Assembly (NCBI GenBank): GCA_910587465.1
Contig: CAJUMS010000007.1
Coordinates: 1 to 64,000 of the forward strand
Source of the DNA: an uncultured Oscillospiraceae bacterium
GTDB lineage: Bacteria; Bacillota; Clostridia; Oscillospirales; Ruminococcaceae
Direction of reading: 5' to 3'
DNA: 64,000 nucleotides
Each line of letters starts with the position of its first letter. Within the stretch, counting starts at the first letter, position 1. Positions 56,159-64,000 of this stretch are shown in pieces. Made by a program: the position numbers and the translations under genes. The notes below the pieces were generated by a model, which was not told the origin of the DNA, did no database searches, and was given only the letters and a program-made list of their open reading frames with translations.

Positions 56159-56218
56159 TTGACAAATGTTTTCAAATGTGATAAATTATAATTAGCACTC
56201 GGGGAGCTAGAGTGCTAA
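56159..56218 (+). promoter_or_regulatory. Heat-shock promoter with CIRCE operator
   Basis: TTGACA (56159-56164), 17 bases, TAAATT (56182-56187), then the CIRCE element TTAGCACTC (56192-56200), nine bases, GAGTGCTAA (56210-56218), a perfect match to the HrcA operator consensus. The operator covers the predicted start point near 56195, so HrcA represses its own operon. Confidence 0.95.
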
Positions 56219-56255
56219 TCGGAGATAAAACCCGCAAGCAAAAGGAAGGAAAGGT

Positions 56256-57320
56256 GTGTTGGTCGTGGATAAAAGGGCGGCGAAAATATTGTCTGCGATC
56301 ATCGACGAGTATGTCCGCACGGGCGAACCGATAGGCTCAAAGGCCTTATCGGAAAAGCCCGAGATAGGAGTTTCCTCCGCGACTATCCGCAACACCATGG
56401 CGGCTCTCGAGCAGGAGGGATATCTTGATCACCCGCATACGAGCGCGGGAAGAGTGCCGACCTATAAGGGCTTTCGCTACTATATTGAGAACCTTATGGC
56501 TCCCGAGCCTATCGACAACGACAAGATAAGCGAGATCGACAGACTGCTCGGCGACAGCGCCGTCACCGACGAGGCCATTATACAGAACGCGTCGACCGCG
56601 CTCGCGGAGATAACCAAATGCGCGGCAATTTCCACCAATCACGCGTCGAAGTTCTCCGTTATCACAAAGGTCGACGTTATTCCGACGGGAAAGCGTATGT
56701 ACGTGCTGCTGCTGATAGCGTCGAACGGAGCAATCAAGAACAAGGTCTGCCGAATGGAGTTCGATATGACCAACGAGCAGATGGCGGACTTCACGCAGTT
56801 CCTGAACGAGCATTTGCGCGGCGTGAACCTCGAGAATATGTCCGAGGAGTATATCGGCGGTCTGGCCGCGGCGCTCGGCGGCTATATGCTGTCGCTCGCT
56901 CCGTTGCTTCACGCGGTTTACGAGCTGTCCGAGGAGATGATGCGCGACAGCGTGGAGGTCATGGGCGAGGCTAATCTGCTAGCGTGTACGGAATTTCCTA
57001 TGCAGGACGTGATAAAGTTTATCGAGCGCAAGAGCGAGCTTTCAAATTTGCTAGGCGACGCGCTTTCGGGCATAAACATTATGTTCGGCGAGGAGAACGG
57101 CACGTTCGCGATATCCAACGGCGCAATGGTGAGCGCGAGTTACTACAAGGACGGCAAGCCCGCGGGGTCGCTCGGAATTATCGGACCGATAAGACTGGAC
57201 TACCGAAAGGTTATACCATATATAGAATATTTAAGTCAGAAGGTAACGCGGATGCTTTCGGGAGAAGGCGAAAGCGTACCCGAGATAGAAAGCGAGGACG
57301 ACAGCGATAATGATAAATGA
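56256..57320 (+). CDS. hrcA: Heat-inducible transcription repressor HrcA
   Basis: A 354-residue repressor that binds CIRCE and is kept active by GroEL. The winged-helix N-terminus is clear (KILSAIIDEYVRTGEPIGSKALSEKPEIGVSSATIRNTMAALEQEGYL, about residues 10-57), followed by the conserved TSAGRVPTYKGFRYYIENLM and the C-terminal dimer domain with GIIGPIRLDYRKVIPYIEYLS. Starts possible are GTG 56256, TTG 56259 or GTG 56265 after AGGAAGG at 56243-56249; the first two fit best. Its end overlaps grpE by 11 bases. Confidence 0.96.
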   Translation: MLVVDKRAAKILSAIIDEYVRTGEPIGSKALSEKPEIGVSSATIRNTMAALEQEGYLDHPHTSAGRVPTYKGFRYYIENLMAPEPIDNDKISEIDRLLGDSAVTDEAIIQNASTALAEITKCAAISTNHASKFSVITKVDVIPTGKRMYVLLLIASNGAIKNKVCRMEFDMTNEQMADFTQFLNEHLRGVNLENMSEEYIGGLAAALGGYMLSLAPLLHAVYELSEEMMRDSVEVMGEANLLACTEFPMQDVIKFIERKSELSNLLGDALSGINIMFGEENGTFAISNGAMVSASYYKDGKPAGSLGIIGPIRLDYRKVIPYIEYLSQKVTRMLSGEGESVPEIESEDDSDNDK

Positions 57321-57834
57321 CGAAGAATTAGAGCAGGAGCTGAACGAGGATACGGCGGCGGAGACCGACGTTGAAGTTGAACAGCCCGAAACCGAAACGG
57401 AGGGCGATAAGGTCTCCGAGGAACTTGCGGCGGTAAAGGATCAGCTCGTGCGGACAATGGCGGAGTACGACAACTTCCGAAAGCGCTCGGCACGCGAAAA
57501 GGACGCGCTGAGAGCCGAGATAATCACCAACGTGACCTCGAAATTTCTGCCCGTTATGGACAATCTCGAGCGCGCGCTCACGGCGGACTGCACCGACGAG
57601 AATTACAAAAACGGCGTTCGTATGATTTACGACAGCTTCATGGAAACGCTGAAAAATCTCGGCGTTGAGGAGATAGCAAGCGACGGCGCGGCGTTCGACC
57701 CGAATTATCATCAGGCGGTTCAGCGCGTGGAGAACTCCGACGTTGAAAGCGGAACGGTGGTCCAGACGTTCGCAAAGGGCTACAAAATAGGCGAAAAGGT
57801 CATCAGATTTGCAATGGTAAGTGTTGCTAACTAG
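57310..57834 (+). CDS. grpE: Nucleotide exchange factor GrpE
   Basis: Releases ADP from DnaK. The 174-residue protein has an acidic disordered N-terminus (residues 1-40), a long dimerising helix (EELAAVKDQLVRTMAEYDNFRKRSAREK) and the C-terminal beta domain with FDPNYHQAVQRVEN and GYKIGEKVIRFAMVSV. It overlaps hrcA and is followed 67 bases later by dnaK, the usual heat-shock order. Confidence 0.96.
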   Translation: MINDEELEQELNEDTAAETDVEVEQPETETEGDKVSEELAAVKDQLVRTMAEYDNFRKRSAREKDALRAEIITNVTSKFLPVMDNLERALTADCTDENYKNGVRMIYDSFMETLKNLGVEEIASDGAAFDPNYHQAVQRVENSDVESGTVVQTFAKGYKIGEKVIRFAMVSVAN

Positions 57835-57901
57835 TTTGACGTTTAACGCGTTGAACTTTTAACATAAATAATTTAAAGAGTTTCTTTAGGAGGAATATAT
57901 T

Positions 57902-59734
57902 ATGGCTAAGATTATTGGTATTGACTTGGGTACGACCAACAGCTGCGTATCCGTTATTGAGGGCGGCGAGCCCACCGTTATCACGAATTCCGAGGGCAGC
58001 AGAACAACTCCGTCGGTAGTTGCGTTCACAAAAGACGGCGAGCGCCTTGTAGGTCAGCTCGCGAAGAACCAGGCTGTACAGAACCCCGATAAGACCGTCA
58101 TCTCTATCAAGAGACACATGGGCTCTGATTACAAGGTTGATATTGACGGCAAGAAGTACACGCCGCAGGAAATTTCCGCTATGATACTTCAGAAGCTTAA
58201 GGGCGACGCGGAAGCGTATCTCGGCGAAAAAGTAACGGACGCGGTAATCACCGTTCCCGCTTACTTCACCGATTCGCAGCGTCAGGCTACCAAGGACGCG
58301 GGTCAGATCGCGGGTCTGAACGTTCAGCGTATCATCAACGAGCCGACCGCGGCTGCGCTTGCTTACGGCGTTGACAAGGAAGAGGATCAGAATATCGTTG
58401 TTTACGACCTCGGCGGCGGTACGTTTGACGTTTCCGTCATAAATATCGGCGACGGCGTTCAAGAGGTACTCGCGACTGCGGGCAACAACCACCTCGGCGG
58501 TGACGATTTCGACCAGAGAATAATCGACTTCCTGAGAGAGGAATTCAAGAAGTCCGACGGTATCGACCTTATCAACGATAAATTTGCTATGCAGAGATTA
58601 AAGGACGAGGCTGAAAAGGCGAAGATCGCGCTTTCCAACTCCACCACCGTAAACATTTCCATTCCGTATATCACTGCGGACGCAAACGGTCCCAAGCACC
58701 TGAACGTCACGCTCTCCAGAGCTAAGTTCAACGACCTCACCGCAGACCTTGTCGATGCTACTATGGGTCCGCTCAAGCAGGCTATTTCCGATTCGGGTCT
58801 TGATAAGAACGAAATTCACAAGATACTGCTTGTCGGCGGTTCTACGAGAATTCCCGCCGTTCAGGATGCAGTAAAGAGCTTCCTCGGCAAGGATCCGTTC
58901 AAGGGTATCAATCCCGACGAGTGCGTTGCTATCGGCGCGTCCATTCAGGGCGGCGTATTGAATAAGGAAGTACAGGGTATCGTACTGCTCGACGTTACTC
59001 CGCTGTCGCTCGGTATCGAGACCGCAGGCGGCGTATGCACGAGAATGATCGAGCGCAACACCACGATCCCGACCAAGGAAAGCAGAGTGTTCACTACCTA
59101 CGCGGACAATCAGCCGTCCGTTGACGTTAACGTACTTCAGGGCGAGCGCGAGTTCGCAAAGGACAACAAGTCTATCGGCAACTTCCGTCTTGACGGTATC
59201 GCTCCCGCGCCCCGCGGAATACCGCAGATCGAGGTAACGTTCGACATCGACGCAAACGGTATCGTAAACGTATCCGCAAAGGATCTCGGCACGGGCAAGG
59301 AGCAGCATATCTCCATAACCGCGTCCACCAACATGAGCAAGGACGATATCGACAAGGCTGTCAAGGAAGCTGAAGCGTTCGCGGCTGAGGACAAGAAGCG
59401 TAAGGAGGACGTTGACACCCGCAATGAAGCGGACTCCATGGTTTACCAGATGAGGAAGTCCATGACAGAATTCGGCGACAAGGTAACTGCCGAGGACAAG
59501 GAAAAGGTAGAGCCGAAGATCGCGGCTCTCGAGGAAGCGCTTAAGGGGACCGATATCGAGGCTATCAAGAAAGCTAAGGAGGAGCTCCAGAACGCTTTCT
59601 ACGAGGTTGCGGGCAAGGTATACCAGGCGAACGGCGGTAATCCCGAGGATATGGCAGGCGCGGCAGGAGCCGCTCCGGAGGATAACGGAGGCAATGACGA
59701 CGGCGCGGTCGACGTTGAGTTTACCGAGAAGTAA
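57902..59734 (+). CDS. dnaK: Chaperone DnaK (Hsp70)
   Basis: ATP-driven chaperone of 610 residues. The ATPase domain starts [13 protein letters not shown] and contains [30 protein letters not shown] and the phosphate loop [12 protein letters not shown]. The substrate domain includes [13 protein letters not shown] (about residue 360), and the lid ends in the acidic [12 protein letters not shown] tail typical of DnaK. As in other Gram-positive DnaK proteins, a segment of about 24 residues in the ATPase domain found in Gram-negatives is missing. AGGAGG precedes the ATG. Confidence 0.98.
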   Translation: MAKIIGIDLGTTNSCVSVIEGGEPTVITNSEGSRTTPSVVAFTKDGERLVGQLAKNQAVQNPDKTVISIKRHMGSDYKVDIDGKKYTPQEISAMILQKLKGDAEAYLGEKVTDAVITVPAYFTDSQRQATKDAGQIAGLNVQRIINEPTAAALAYGVDKEEDQNIVVYDLGGGTFDVSVINIGDGVQEVLATAGNNHLGGDDFDQRIIDFLREEFKKSDGIDLINDKFAMQRLKDEAEKAKIALSNSTTVNISIPYITADANGPKHLNVTLSRAKFNDLTADLVDATMGPLKQAISDSGLDKNEIHKILLVGGSTRIPAVQDAVKSFLGKDPFKGINPDECVAIGASIQGGVLNKEVQGIVLLDVTPLSLGIETAGGVCTRMIERNTTIPTKESRVFTTYADNQPSVDVNVLQGEREFAKDNKSIGNFRLDGIAPAPRGIPQIEVTFDIDANGIVNVSAKDLGTGKEQHISITASTNMSKDDIDKAVKEAEAFAAEDKKRKEDVDTRNEADSMVYQMRKSMTEFGDKVTAEDKEKVEPKIAALEEALKGTDIEAIKKAKEELQNAFYEVAGKVYQANGGNPEDMAGAAGAAPEDNGGNDDGAVDVEFTEK

Positions 59735-59752
59735 TTTCAGTAATTAAGGCGG

Positions 59753-59778
59753 TACACCGTGCGTTATCACACGGTGTA
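59753..59778 (+). other. Hairpin between dnaK and the DUF4241 gene
   Basis: TACACCGTG (59753-59761) / CACGGTGTA (59770-59778), followed by TTTGCC which can extend the stem with GGC before it. The T-run is short, so termination would be partial. Confidence 0.5.
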
Positions 59779-59802
59779 TTTGCCGATTTTGAAAGGATTT
59801 AT

Positions 59803-60858
59803 ATGAACGAAAAGCAGAGGGATATCGCGCAGAAAGCGCTGTGCGAATGGCTTTCCGAACAGGATGAGATGGACGGCAAGCCGCCGAAGAAGATTGGGTT
59901 TGCGTTTGCGATAAGGGACGATCGGAACGGTGACAGGATTTTTTTCGTGTTCAAGTTCAAAAAGAGCACTCTCGGAAAGAATCTTATCGGTATCGCCGGA
60001 GGCTTTGAGGACGAGGAGAGCACCGACTGCAACGCGGTTTTCAGCGGTTTTGACGAGCTTCCTGCGGACAAGGACGAGGCGATAGAATTGGCGTTCAAAA
60101 TGGCTGATTTTATTGTTCATTTCAACGCGAGGGAAAATTTTCAGGCGGTTTTCGAGCGCAACCTGAAGTACATTAGTCAAATCGAGGTTGACGCCGATAA
60201 GATCGCGCGGCAGTTTGTCAAGACGGAAACGCGATTTTACCTTACGGTCGGCACAGTTGATGTACCGAGCGGAAAGGTCATCGTCGCCGATCCTCTGTGC
60301 TATATGTTCGGCGAGCATGTTATTGCGCCCGTACTTAAACGTGAGATACCGAGCGGCAGTTATCCCGCCGAGGTAGCTATCTGCCGTAACGAATATGTAG
60401 GCATAAGAATGTGTACGGCGCGTCTGAAGATAAAGGATTCTGAGGCGGTGCGCTACGAGCCGGCGGAGTCCGAGGAGGAGACGGCTGCCGCTAAGTGTAA
60501 GGACGGCGTTATGCACGGCTTCCCCGTAGACGCGGGAATGATGTGCTTTATCGACGCGGGCGCGGCGAAGAATTACGCAGATTTTCTCGGTAAATGGCAT
60601 AAGGAAAACCCAGGAAAGAATCATTATGACGATTATTTTCAAGCGTTCTTTGAGGAAAGCGACAAAAAGCTCCCCGCTTACCAACGCGAGGGTGGCGATT
60701 TCATAGAGTGGACGAACCCCGACAGCGGCGAGCAAATGGTGCAGATAAGCTCGGGCTTCGGCGACGGCTTTTATCAGAGCTACTGGGGCTTTGACGAGAG
60801 CGGCGAGATCTGCGAGCTTATCGTGCCAATGGTCGATCCCGATCTTTTTGATTATTAA
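59803..60858 (+). CDS. DUF4241 domain protein inserted between dnaK and dnaJ
   Basis: A 351-residue soluble protein. The C-terminal part (about residues 150-345) has the order of DUF4241: GKVIVADPLCYMFG, IPSGSYPAEVAICRNEYVGIRMCTARLKI, FPVDAGMMCFIDAGAAKNYAD, and SSGFGDGFYQSYWGFDESGEICELIVPMVD. The N-terminal 140 residues are a separate region (KKIGFAFAIRDDRNGDRIFFVFKFKKS). The function of DUF4241 is not established. GAAAGGA lies before the ATG. It splits the normally close dnaK-dnaJ pair; repeat copy E begins three bases after its stop. Confidence 0.8.
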   Translation: MNEKQRDIAQKALCEWLSEQDEMDGKPPKKIGFAFAIRDDRNGDRIFFVFKFKKSTLGKNLIGIAGGFEDEESTDCNAVFSGFDELPADKDEAIELAFKMADFIVHFNARENFQAVFERNLKYISQIEVDADKIARQFVKTETRFYLTVGTVDVPSGKVIVADPLCYMFGEHVIAPVLKREIPSGSYPAEVAICRNEYVGIRMCTARLKIKDSEAVRYEPAESEEETAAAKCKDGVMHGFPVDAGMMCFIDAGAAKNYADFLGKWHKENPGKNHYDDYFQAFFEESDKKLPAYQREGGDFIEWTNPDSGEQMVQISSGFGDGFYQSYWGFDESGEICELIVPMVDPDLFDY

Positions 60859-60860
60859 CG

Positions 60861-60990
60861 GCGGCACATTTGGGCGTGTTTGATAAAAGTCAAGGTAATA
60901 CAGTCGCAGCGGCAGAAGCCGCAAGCAAGCGGGTGTTGCCGAAGTGCAGCGAAGCGAGCGGTGCGAGCTTTTGCCTTTTAAATAAGGAGA
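60861..60990 (+). repeat. Dispersed leader repeat, copy E (upstream of dnaJ)
   Basis: Arms GGCAGAAG (60911-60918) and CTTTTGCC (60968-60975), one mismatch, with GCAGCGAAGCGAGCG between. The 5' flank GCGGCACATTTGGGCG-GTT and AGTCGCAGCG matches copy B. It ends TTTTAAATAAGGAG, in the Shine-Dalgarno site of dnaJ. Confidence 0.78.
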
Positions 60991-60997
60991 CAAGGTT

Positions 60998-62152
60998 ATG
61001 GCAGAGAAAAGAGATTATTACGAGGTGCTGGGACTGCAAAAGGGCGCTTCGGACGCAGAAATAAAGAAGGCGTACCGTAAGCTTGCCAAGCAGTACCACC
61101 CCGATTTGAACCCCGACGATCCCGAGGCGGAGGCTAAGTTCAAGGAGGTCAACGAAGCAAATCAGGTGCTGAGCGATCCCGAAAAGCGCGCGAAGTATGA
61201 CCAGTTCGGTCACGCGGGCGTCGACCCGAGCTACGGCGGCGGAGCTAACTTCACGGGCGGTTTCGAGGGCGTGGATCTGGGCGATATCTTTGCGGACATT
61301 TTCGGCGGAGGTATGGGCGGCTTCGGCGGCGGACGTTCGTCTAATCCGAACGCTCCGCGACGCGGCGCGGATATCGCGGTGCAGCTTGAGATCGGGTTTA
61401 TGGAGGCGTGCAAGGGCGTTTCGCACGATATCACGATAAACAGGACGGAGGACTGCCCCGAGTGCAGCGGCACCGGCGCAAAGGCGGGCACAAGCACAAA
61501 GACCTGTCCCGACTGTAAGGGTAGGGGCTACGTTACGGTTCAGCAGCGCAGTATGTTCGGTATGATGCAGTCGCAGAGACCGTGCTCTAAGTGCGGCGGC
61601 AAGGGTAAGATTATAGAAAGTCCGTGCGGAAAGTGCGGCGGCTCGGGCAAGACGACGATGAAGAAGACGGTTTCCGTCAAGGTGCCCGCCGGTATCGACG
61701 ACGGAATGACCCTCAACGTTCGCGGACAGGGCAGCGTCGGCACGAACGGCGGTCAGCGCGGCGACCTCAAGGTACGTATCTCAGTGCGCAAGGACCCCGT
61801 TTTCGAACGCGAGGATTACAATATCTGGATAGACTTCCCGATAACATACGCGCAGGCGGCGCTCGGCGCGGAGATAGAGGTGCCGACTATCGACGGCAAG
61901 GTGAGCTATAACGTTCCCGCGGGAACTCAGCCGGGCACGGTGTTCAGACTGCGCGGAAAGGGCGTTCAGAAGCTTCAGCGCTCCGAGGGCGACAGGGGAG
62001 ACCAGATGGTCAAGATAAACGTCGAGGTTCCCAAGAACCTCAACAAAAAGCAGAAAGAGGCGCTGCAAGCATTCGAGGATACCCTTGAAGAGAAGAATTA
62101 TGAAAAACGCAAGTCGTTCTTCGATAAGATCAAGGATATGTTCAACAAGTAA
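60998..62152 (+). CDS. dnaJ: Chaperone DnaJ (Hsp40)
   Basis: Co-chaperone of 384 residues that stimulates DnaK. The J domain carries HPD (residues 34-36). A Gly/Phe-rich segment follows (about 72-115, [14 protein letters not shown]). Four CxxCxGxG zinc repeats lie at about 144-207 ([32 protein letters not shown]). The C-terminal substrate domains follow ([35 protein letters not shown]). AAGGAG supplied by repeat copy E precedes the ATG. Confidence 0.97.
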   Translation: MAEKRDYYEVLGLQKGASDAEIKKAYRKLAKQYHPDLNPDDPEAEAKFKEVNEANQVLSDPEKRAKYDQFGHAGVDPSYGGGANFTGGFEGVDLGDIFADIFGGGMGGFGGGRSSNPNAPRRGADIAVQLEIGFMEACKGVSHDITINRTEDCPECSGTGAKAGTSTKTCPDCKGRGYVTVQQRSMFGMMQSQRPCSKCGGKGKIIESPCGKCGGSGKTTMKKTVSVKVPAGIDDGMTLNVRGQGSVGTNGGQRGDLKVRISVRKDPVFEREDYNIWIDFPITYAQAALGAEIEVPTIDGKVSYNVPAGTQPGTVFRLRGKGVQKLQRSEGDRGDQMVKINVEVPKNLNKKQKEALQAFEDTLEEKNYEKRKSFFDKIKDMFNK

Positions 62153-62306
62153 TTGTGAAAGTCTGTGCTTCCCAACTTGCAAAATCGGCGGAATTTTTAT
62201 CGGATAAGCCTTTAAAAAGAATTATTTTGAACGGTAAATTGCATTTGATTGTGCAAGTTGCTGTGAAATCTGCGCAAATATTTTTATAATTTGTGCAAGA
62301 AAACAG

Positions 62307-62335
62307 TAGACAAAAGGCGAATTATCGGCTATAAT
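62307..62335 (+). promoter_or_regulatory. Promoter of the glutamine synthetase gene
   Basis: TAGACA (62307-62312), 17 bases, TATAAT (62330-62335). Upstream, the words ATTGTGCAAG (62248) and TTTGTGCAAG (62290) are repeated and AACTTGC / GCAAGTT arms occur at about 62173 and 62253; these may be operator sites. 62153-62300 holds no gene. Confidence 0.6.
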
Positions 62336-62351
62336 AATAACTGTAAGAAAC

Positions 62352-62397
62352 AACGGCGTTTCGGGTACGGGATAACTGCACTCAAAACGCCGTTTTT
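62352..62397 (+). terminator. Terminator hairpin in the glutamine synthetase leader (possible attenuator)
   Basis: Perfect ten-pair stem AACGGCGTTT (62352-62361) / AAACGCCGTT (62385-62394), a 23-base loop and a T-run. Because it lies after the predicted start point and before the ATG it would stop glnN transcription unless an antiterminator forms; alternatively it simply ends dnaJ transcription and the promoter call is wrong. Confidence 0.7.
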
Positions 62398-62427
62398 ATT
62401 TTTAAGAACTCAGGGAGGAAAGGGACA

Positions 62428-64000
62428 ATGGAAGAGAAATTTAATGTTGTGGACCAGTTCGGTATCGACGTGTTCAACGAGGAGACGATGAAGCAGCGCC
62501 TGCCGAAGAACGTGTTCAAGACGCTGAAAAAGACCATTGCGGAGGGCAAGGAGCTTGACAGCTCGATATCCGACGTAGTGGCGGCGGCAATGAAGGACTG
62601 GGCGATCGAAAAGGGCGCGACCCACTATACGCACTGGTTTCAGCCGATGACGGGCATCACCGCCGAGAAGCACGACAGCTTCATCTCGCCGATGGGCGAC
62701 GGCACGGTGATTATGGAGTTTTCGGGCAAGGAGCTTATCAAGGGCGAGCCCGACGCGTCGAGCTTTCCGTCGGGCGGTATCAGAGCGACGTTCGAGGCGC
62801 GCGGCTACACGGCTTGGGACCCGACCTCCTACGCGTTCGTAAAGGAGGGCTCGCTGTACATTCCCACCGCGTTCTATTCGTATTCGGGCGAGGCGCTTGA
62901 TAAAAAGACCCCGCTGCTGCGATCCATGGACGTGGTATCCGACGCGGCTCTGCGTATACTCCGCCTGTTCGGCAACGAGACCACAAAGCGCGTTGTCGCT
63001 ACCGTCGGCGCGGAACAGGAGTACTTCCTCGTCAACAAGGCGACCTACGATAAGAGAAAGGACCTTATTTTCACGGGCAGAACGCTGTTCGGCGCTCCCG
63101 CTCCCAAGGGTCAGGAGCTTGACGACCACTATTTCGGCTCGATAAAGGAACGCGTTGCCGATTATATGAAGGATCTCGACGAGCATTTGTGGAGGCTCGG
63201 CATAACCTCCAAGACCAAGCATAACGAGGTCGCTCCGTCGCAGCACGAGAACGCGCCGATATTCGCGCCCGCAAACCTCGCTACCGACCAGAACCAGCTC
63301 ACCATGGAGCTGATGAAGAAGATCGCTCTCGAGCACGATCTTGTCTGCCTGCTGCACGAGAAGCCCTTCGCGGGCATTAACGGTTCGGGCAAGCACGACA
63401 ACTGGAGTTTGTCCACCGACGACGGTCAGAACCTGCTCAATCCCGGACGCTCGCCCATGCAGAACGCGCAGTTTCTGACGTTCCTCGCGGCGATAATCAA
63501 GGCTGTCGACGAGTATTCCGATCTGCTCCGACTGTCTGTAGCGAGCCCCGGTAACGATCACCGTCTGGGCGCGAACGAAGCGCCTCCCGCCATCATCTCT
63601 ATTTTCCTCGGCGAGGAGCTGCAAGCCGTTGTTGACGCGCTTGTAGAGGGCAAGGAGTACACGGGCGCGGGCAAGCAGATGTTCAACGTCGGCGTATCGT
63701 CGCTTCCCGAGTTCCCGAAGGACAGCACCGACAGAAACAGAACCTCTCCGTTCGCGTTTACGGGCAATAAGTTCGAATTCAGAATGGTGGGCTCCAACCT
63801 CAACGTTGCGGGTCCGAACACGATACTCAACACCATAGTAGCAAACGCGCTTACAGAGTTCGCGGACGAATTGGAGGGCGTTTCTAAGGAGAACTTCAAC
63901 GAGGAGCTTCACGATCTGCTTGTAAAGACTATCAAGGAGCATAAGCGCGTTATATTCAACGGCAACGGCTACGGCGACGAATGGCCCGTAGAAGCCGAGA
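62428..64000 (+). CDS. glnN: Type III glutamine synthetase (GlnN), 3' end beyond the window
   Basis: Makes glutamine from glutamate, ammonia and ATP. About 524 residues are visible; type III enzymes are usually about 700, so the C-terminus is cut off by the window edge. The N-terminus ([23 protein letters not shown]) and the motifs [74 protein letters not shown] and [16 protein letters not shown] identify the class III family common in Bacteroides, Clostridia and cyanobacteria. GGGAGGAAAG precedes the ATG. The leader contains a possible attenuator. Confidence 0.95.
   Translation, partial: MEEKFNVVDQFGIDVFNEETMKQRLPKNVFKTLKKTIAEGKELDSSISDVVAAAMKDWAIEKGATHYTHWFQPMTGITAEKHDSFISPMGDGTVIMEFSGKELIKGEPDASSFPSGGIRATFEARGYTAWDPTSYAFVKEGSLYIPTAFYSYSGEALDKKTPLLRSMDVVSDAALRILRLFGNETTKRVVATVGAEQEYFLVNKATYDKRKDLIFTGRTLFGAPAPKGQELDDHYFGSIKERVADYMKDLDEHLWRLGITSKTKHNEVAPSQHENAPIFAPANLATDQNQLTMELMKKIALEHDLVCLLHEKPFAGINGSGKHDNWSLSTDDGQNLLNPGRSPMQNAQFLTFLAAIIKAVDEYSDLLRLSVASPGNDHRLGANEAPPAIISIFLGEELQAVVDALVEGKEYTGAGKQMFNVGVSSLPEFPKDSTDRNRTSPFAFTGNKFEFRMVGSNLNVAGPNTILNTIVANALTEFADELEGVSKENFNEELHDLLVKTIKEHKRVIFNGNGYGDEWPVEAE

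Noticed and set aside
62410..63942. A 510-codon open frame on the minus strand
   Set aside because: It is the antisense shadow of glnN: the plus strand encodes an uninterrupted protein with all type III glutamine synthetase motifs, and the minus frame has arginine/valine/leucine-rich sequence without recognisable domains or a ribosome site.

Overview
The window looks like a chromosome segment of a strictly anaerobic Gram-positive bacterium of the class Clostridia, most like the Ruminococcus/Oscillospiraceae group. Supporting signs are strong AGGAG-type Shine-Dalgarno sites, many sigma-A promoters with 17-base spacers, a CIRCE-controlled hrcA-grpE-dnaK-dnaJ cluster, a type III glutamine synthetase, a rubredoxin-first (reverse) rubrerythrin, bacteriohemerythrin, an oxygen-sensitive class I fumarase subunit and many c-di-GMP-type signalling proteins. 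This placement is inference from gene content; no rRNA, tRNA, insertion sequence, prophage or CRISPR array was seen.

Layout. 60-1897: RNA pseudouridine synthase, a small acetyltransferase-like protein and a methyltransferase. 2091-5214: three-gene biotin enzyme resembling transcarboxylase. 5258-9182: sugar ABC importer (binding protein and two permeases, no ATPase) behind a cre-like palindrome and a structured leader. 9358-12019: small membrane protein, reverse rubrerythrin, diguanylate cyclase, mini-NrdD-like protein. 12257-15231: ECF sigma factor and a multidomain membrane partner. 15433-19149: rodA-like SEDS gene, galK, hflX. 19284-22334: ferredoxin, nadB, nadC and a lone FakA-like domain. 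22472-28851 (minus strand): doubly degenerate GGDEF/EAL protein, a second ECF sigma/anti-sigma pair, fumarase alpha subunit, amidohydrolase. 29210-40176: aroE-aroK and fabD (minus), then fabH-fabG-fabF-accB-fabZ-accC-accD-(unknown)-accA-acpP (plus), a nearly complete type II fatty acid synthesis cluster lacking an enoyl reductase. 40561-44600: GGDEF/EAL phosphodiesterase and a decaying accessory array. 44729-50467: pgk, tpiA, gpmI with unrelated genes inserted. 50777-55973: NhaC-type antiporter, hemerythrin, tandem-domain lipoprotein, radical SAM protein, Uma2 nuclease-like protein. 56256-62152: hrcA, grpE, dnaK, a DUF4241 protein, dnaJ. 62428-64000: type III glutamine synthetase running off the end.

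Two things stand out. First, five copies of a roughly 65-165 base inverted-repeat element (upstream of nadC, accB, accA, the antiporter gene and dnaJ) all point the same way; four of the five end within a few bases of the next gene's Shine-Dalgarno site, so they look like mobile or co-opted 5' leader elements. Second, 42136-44600 alternates three related C-terminal modules (one long gene, two 5'-truncated remnants) with three different four-helix membrane proteins and two copies of a terminator-like hairpin. This is the layout expected of a cassette array such as effector/immunity or a similar accessory system. I do not recognise either from a named family.
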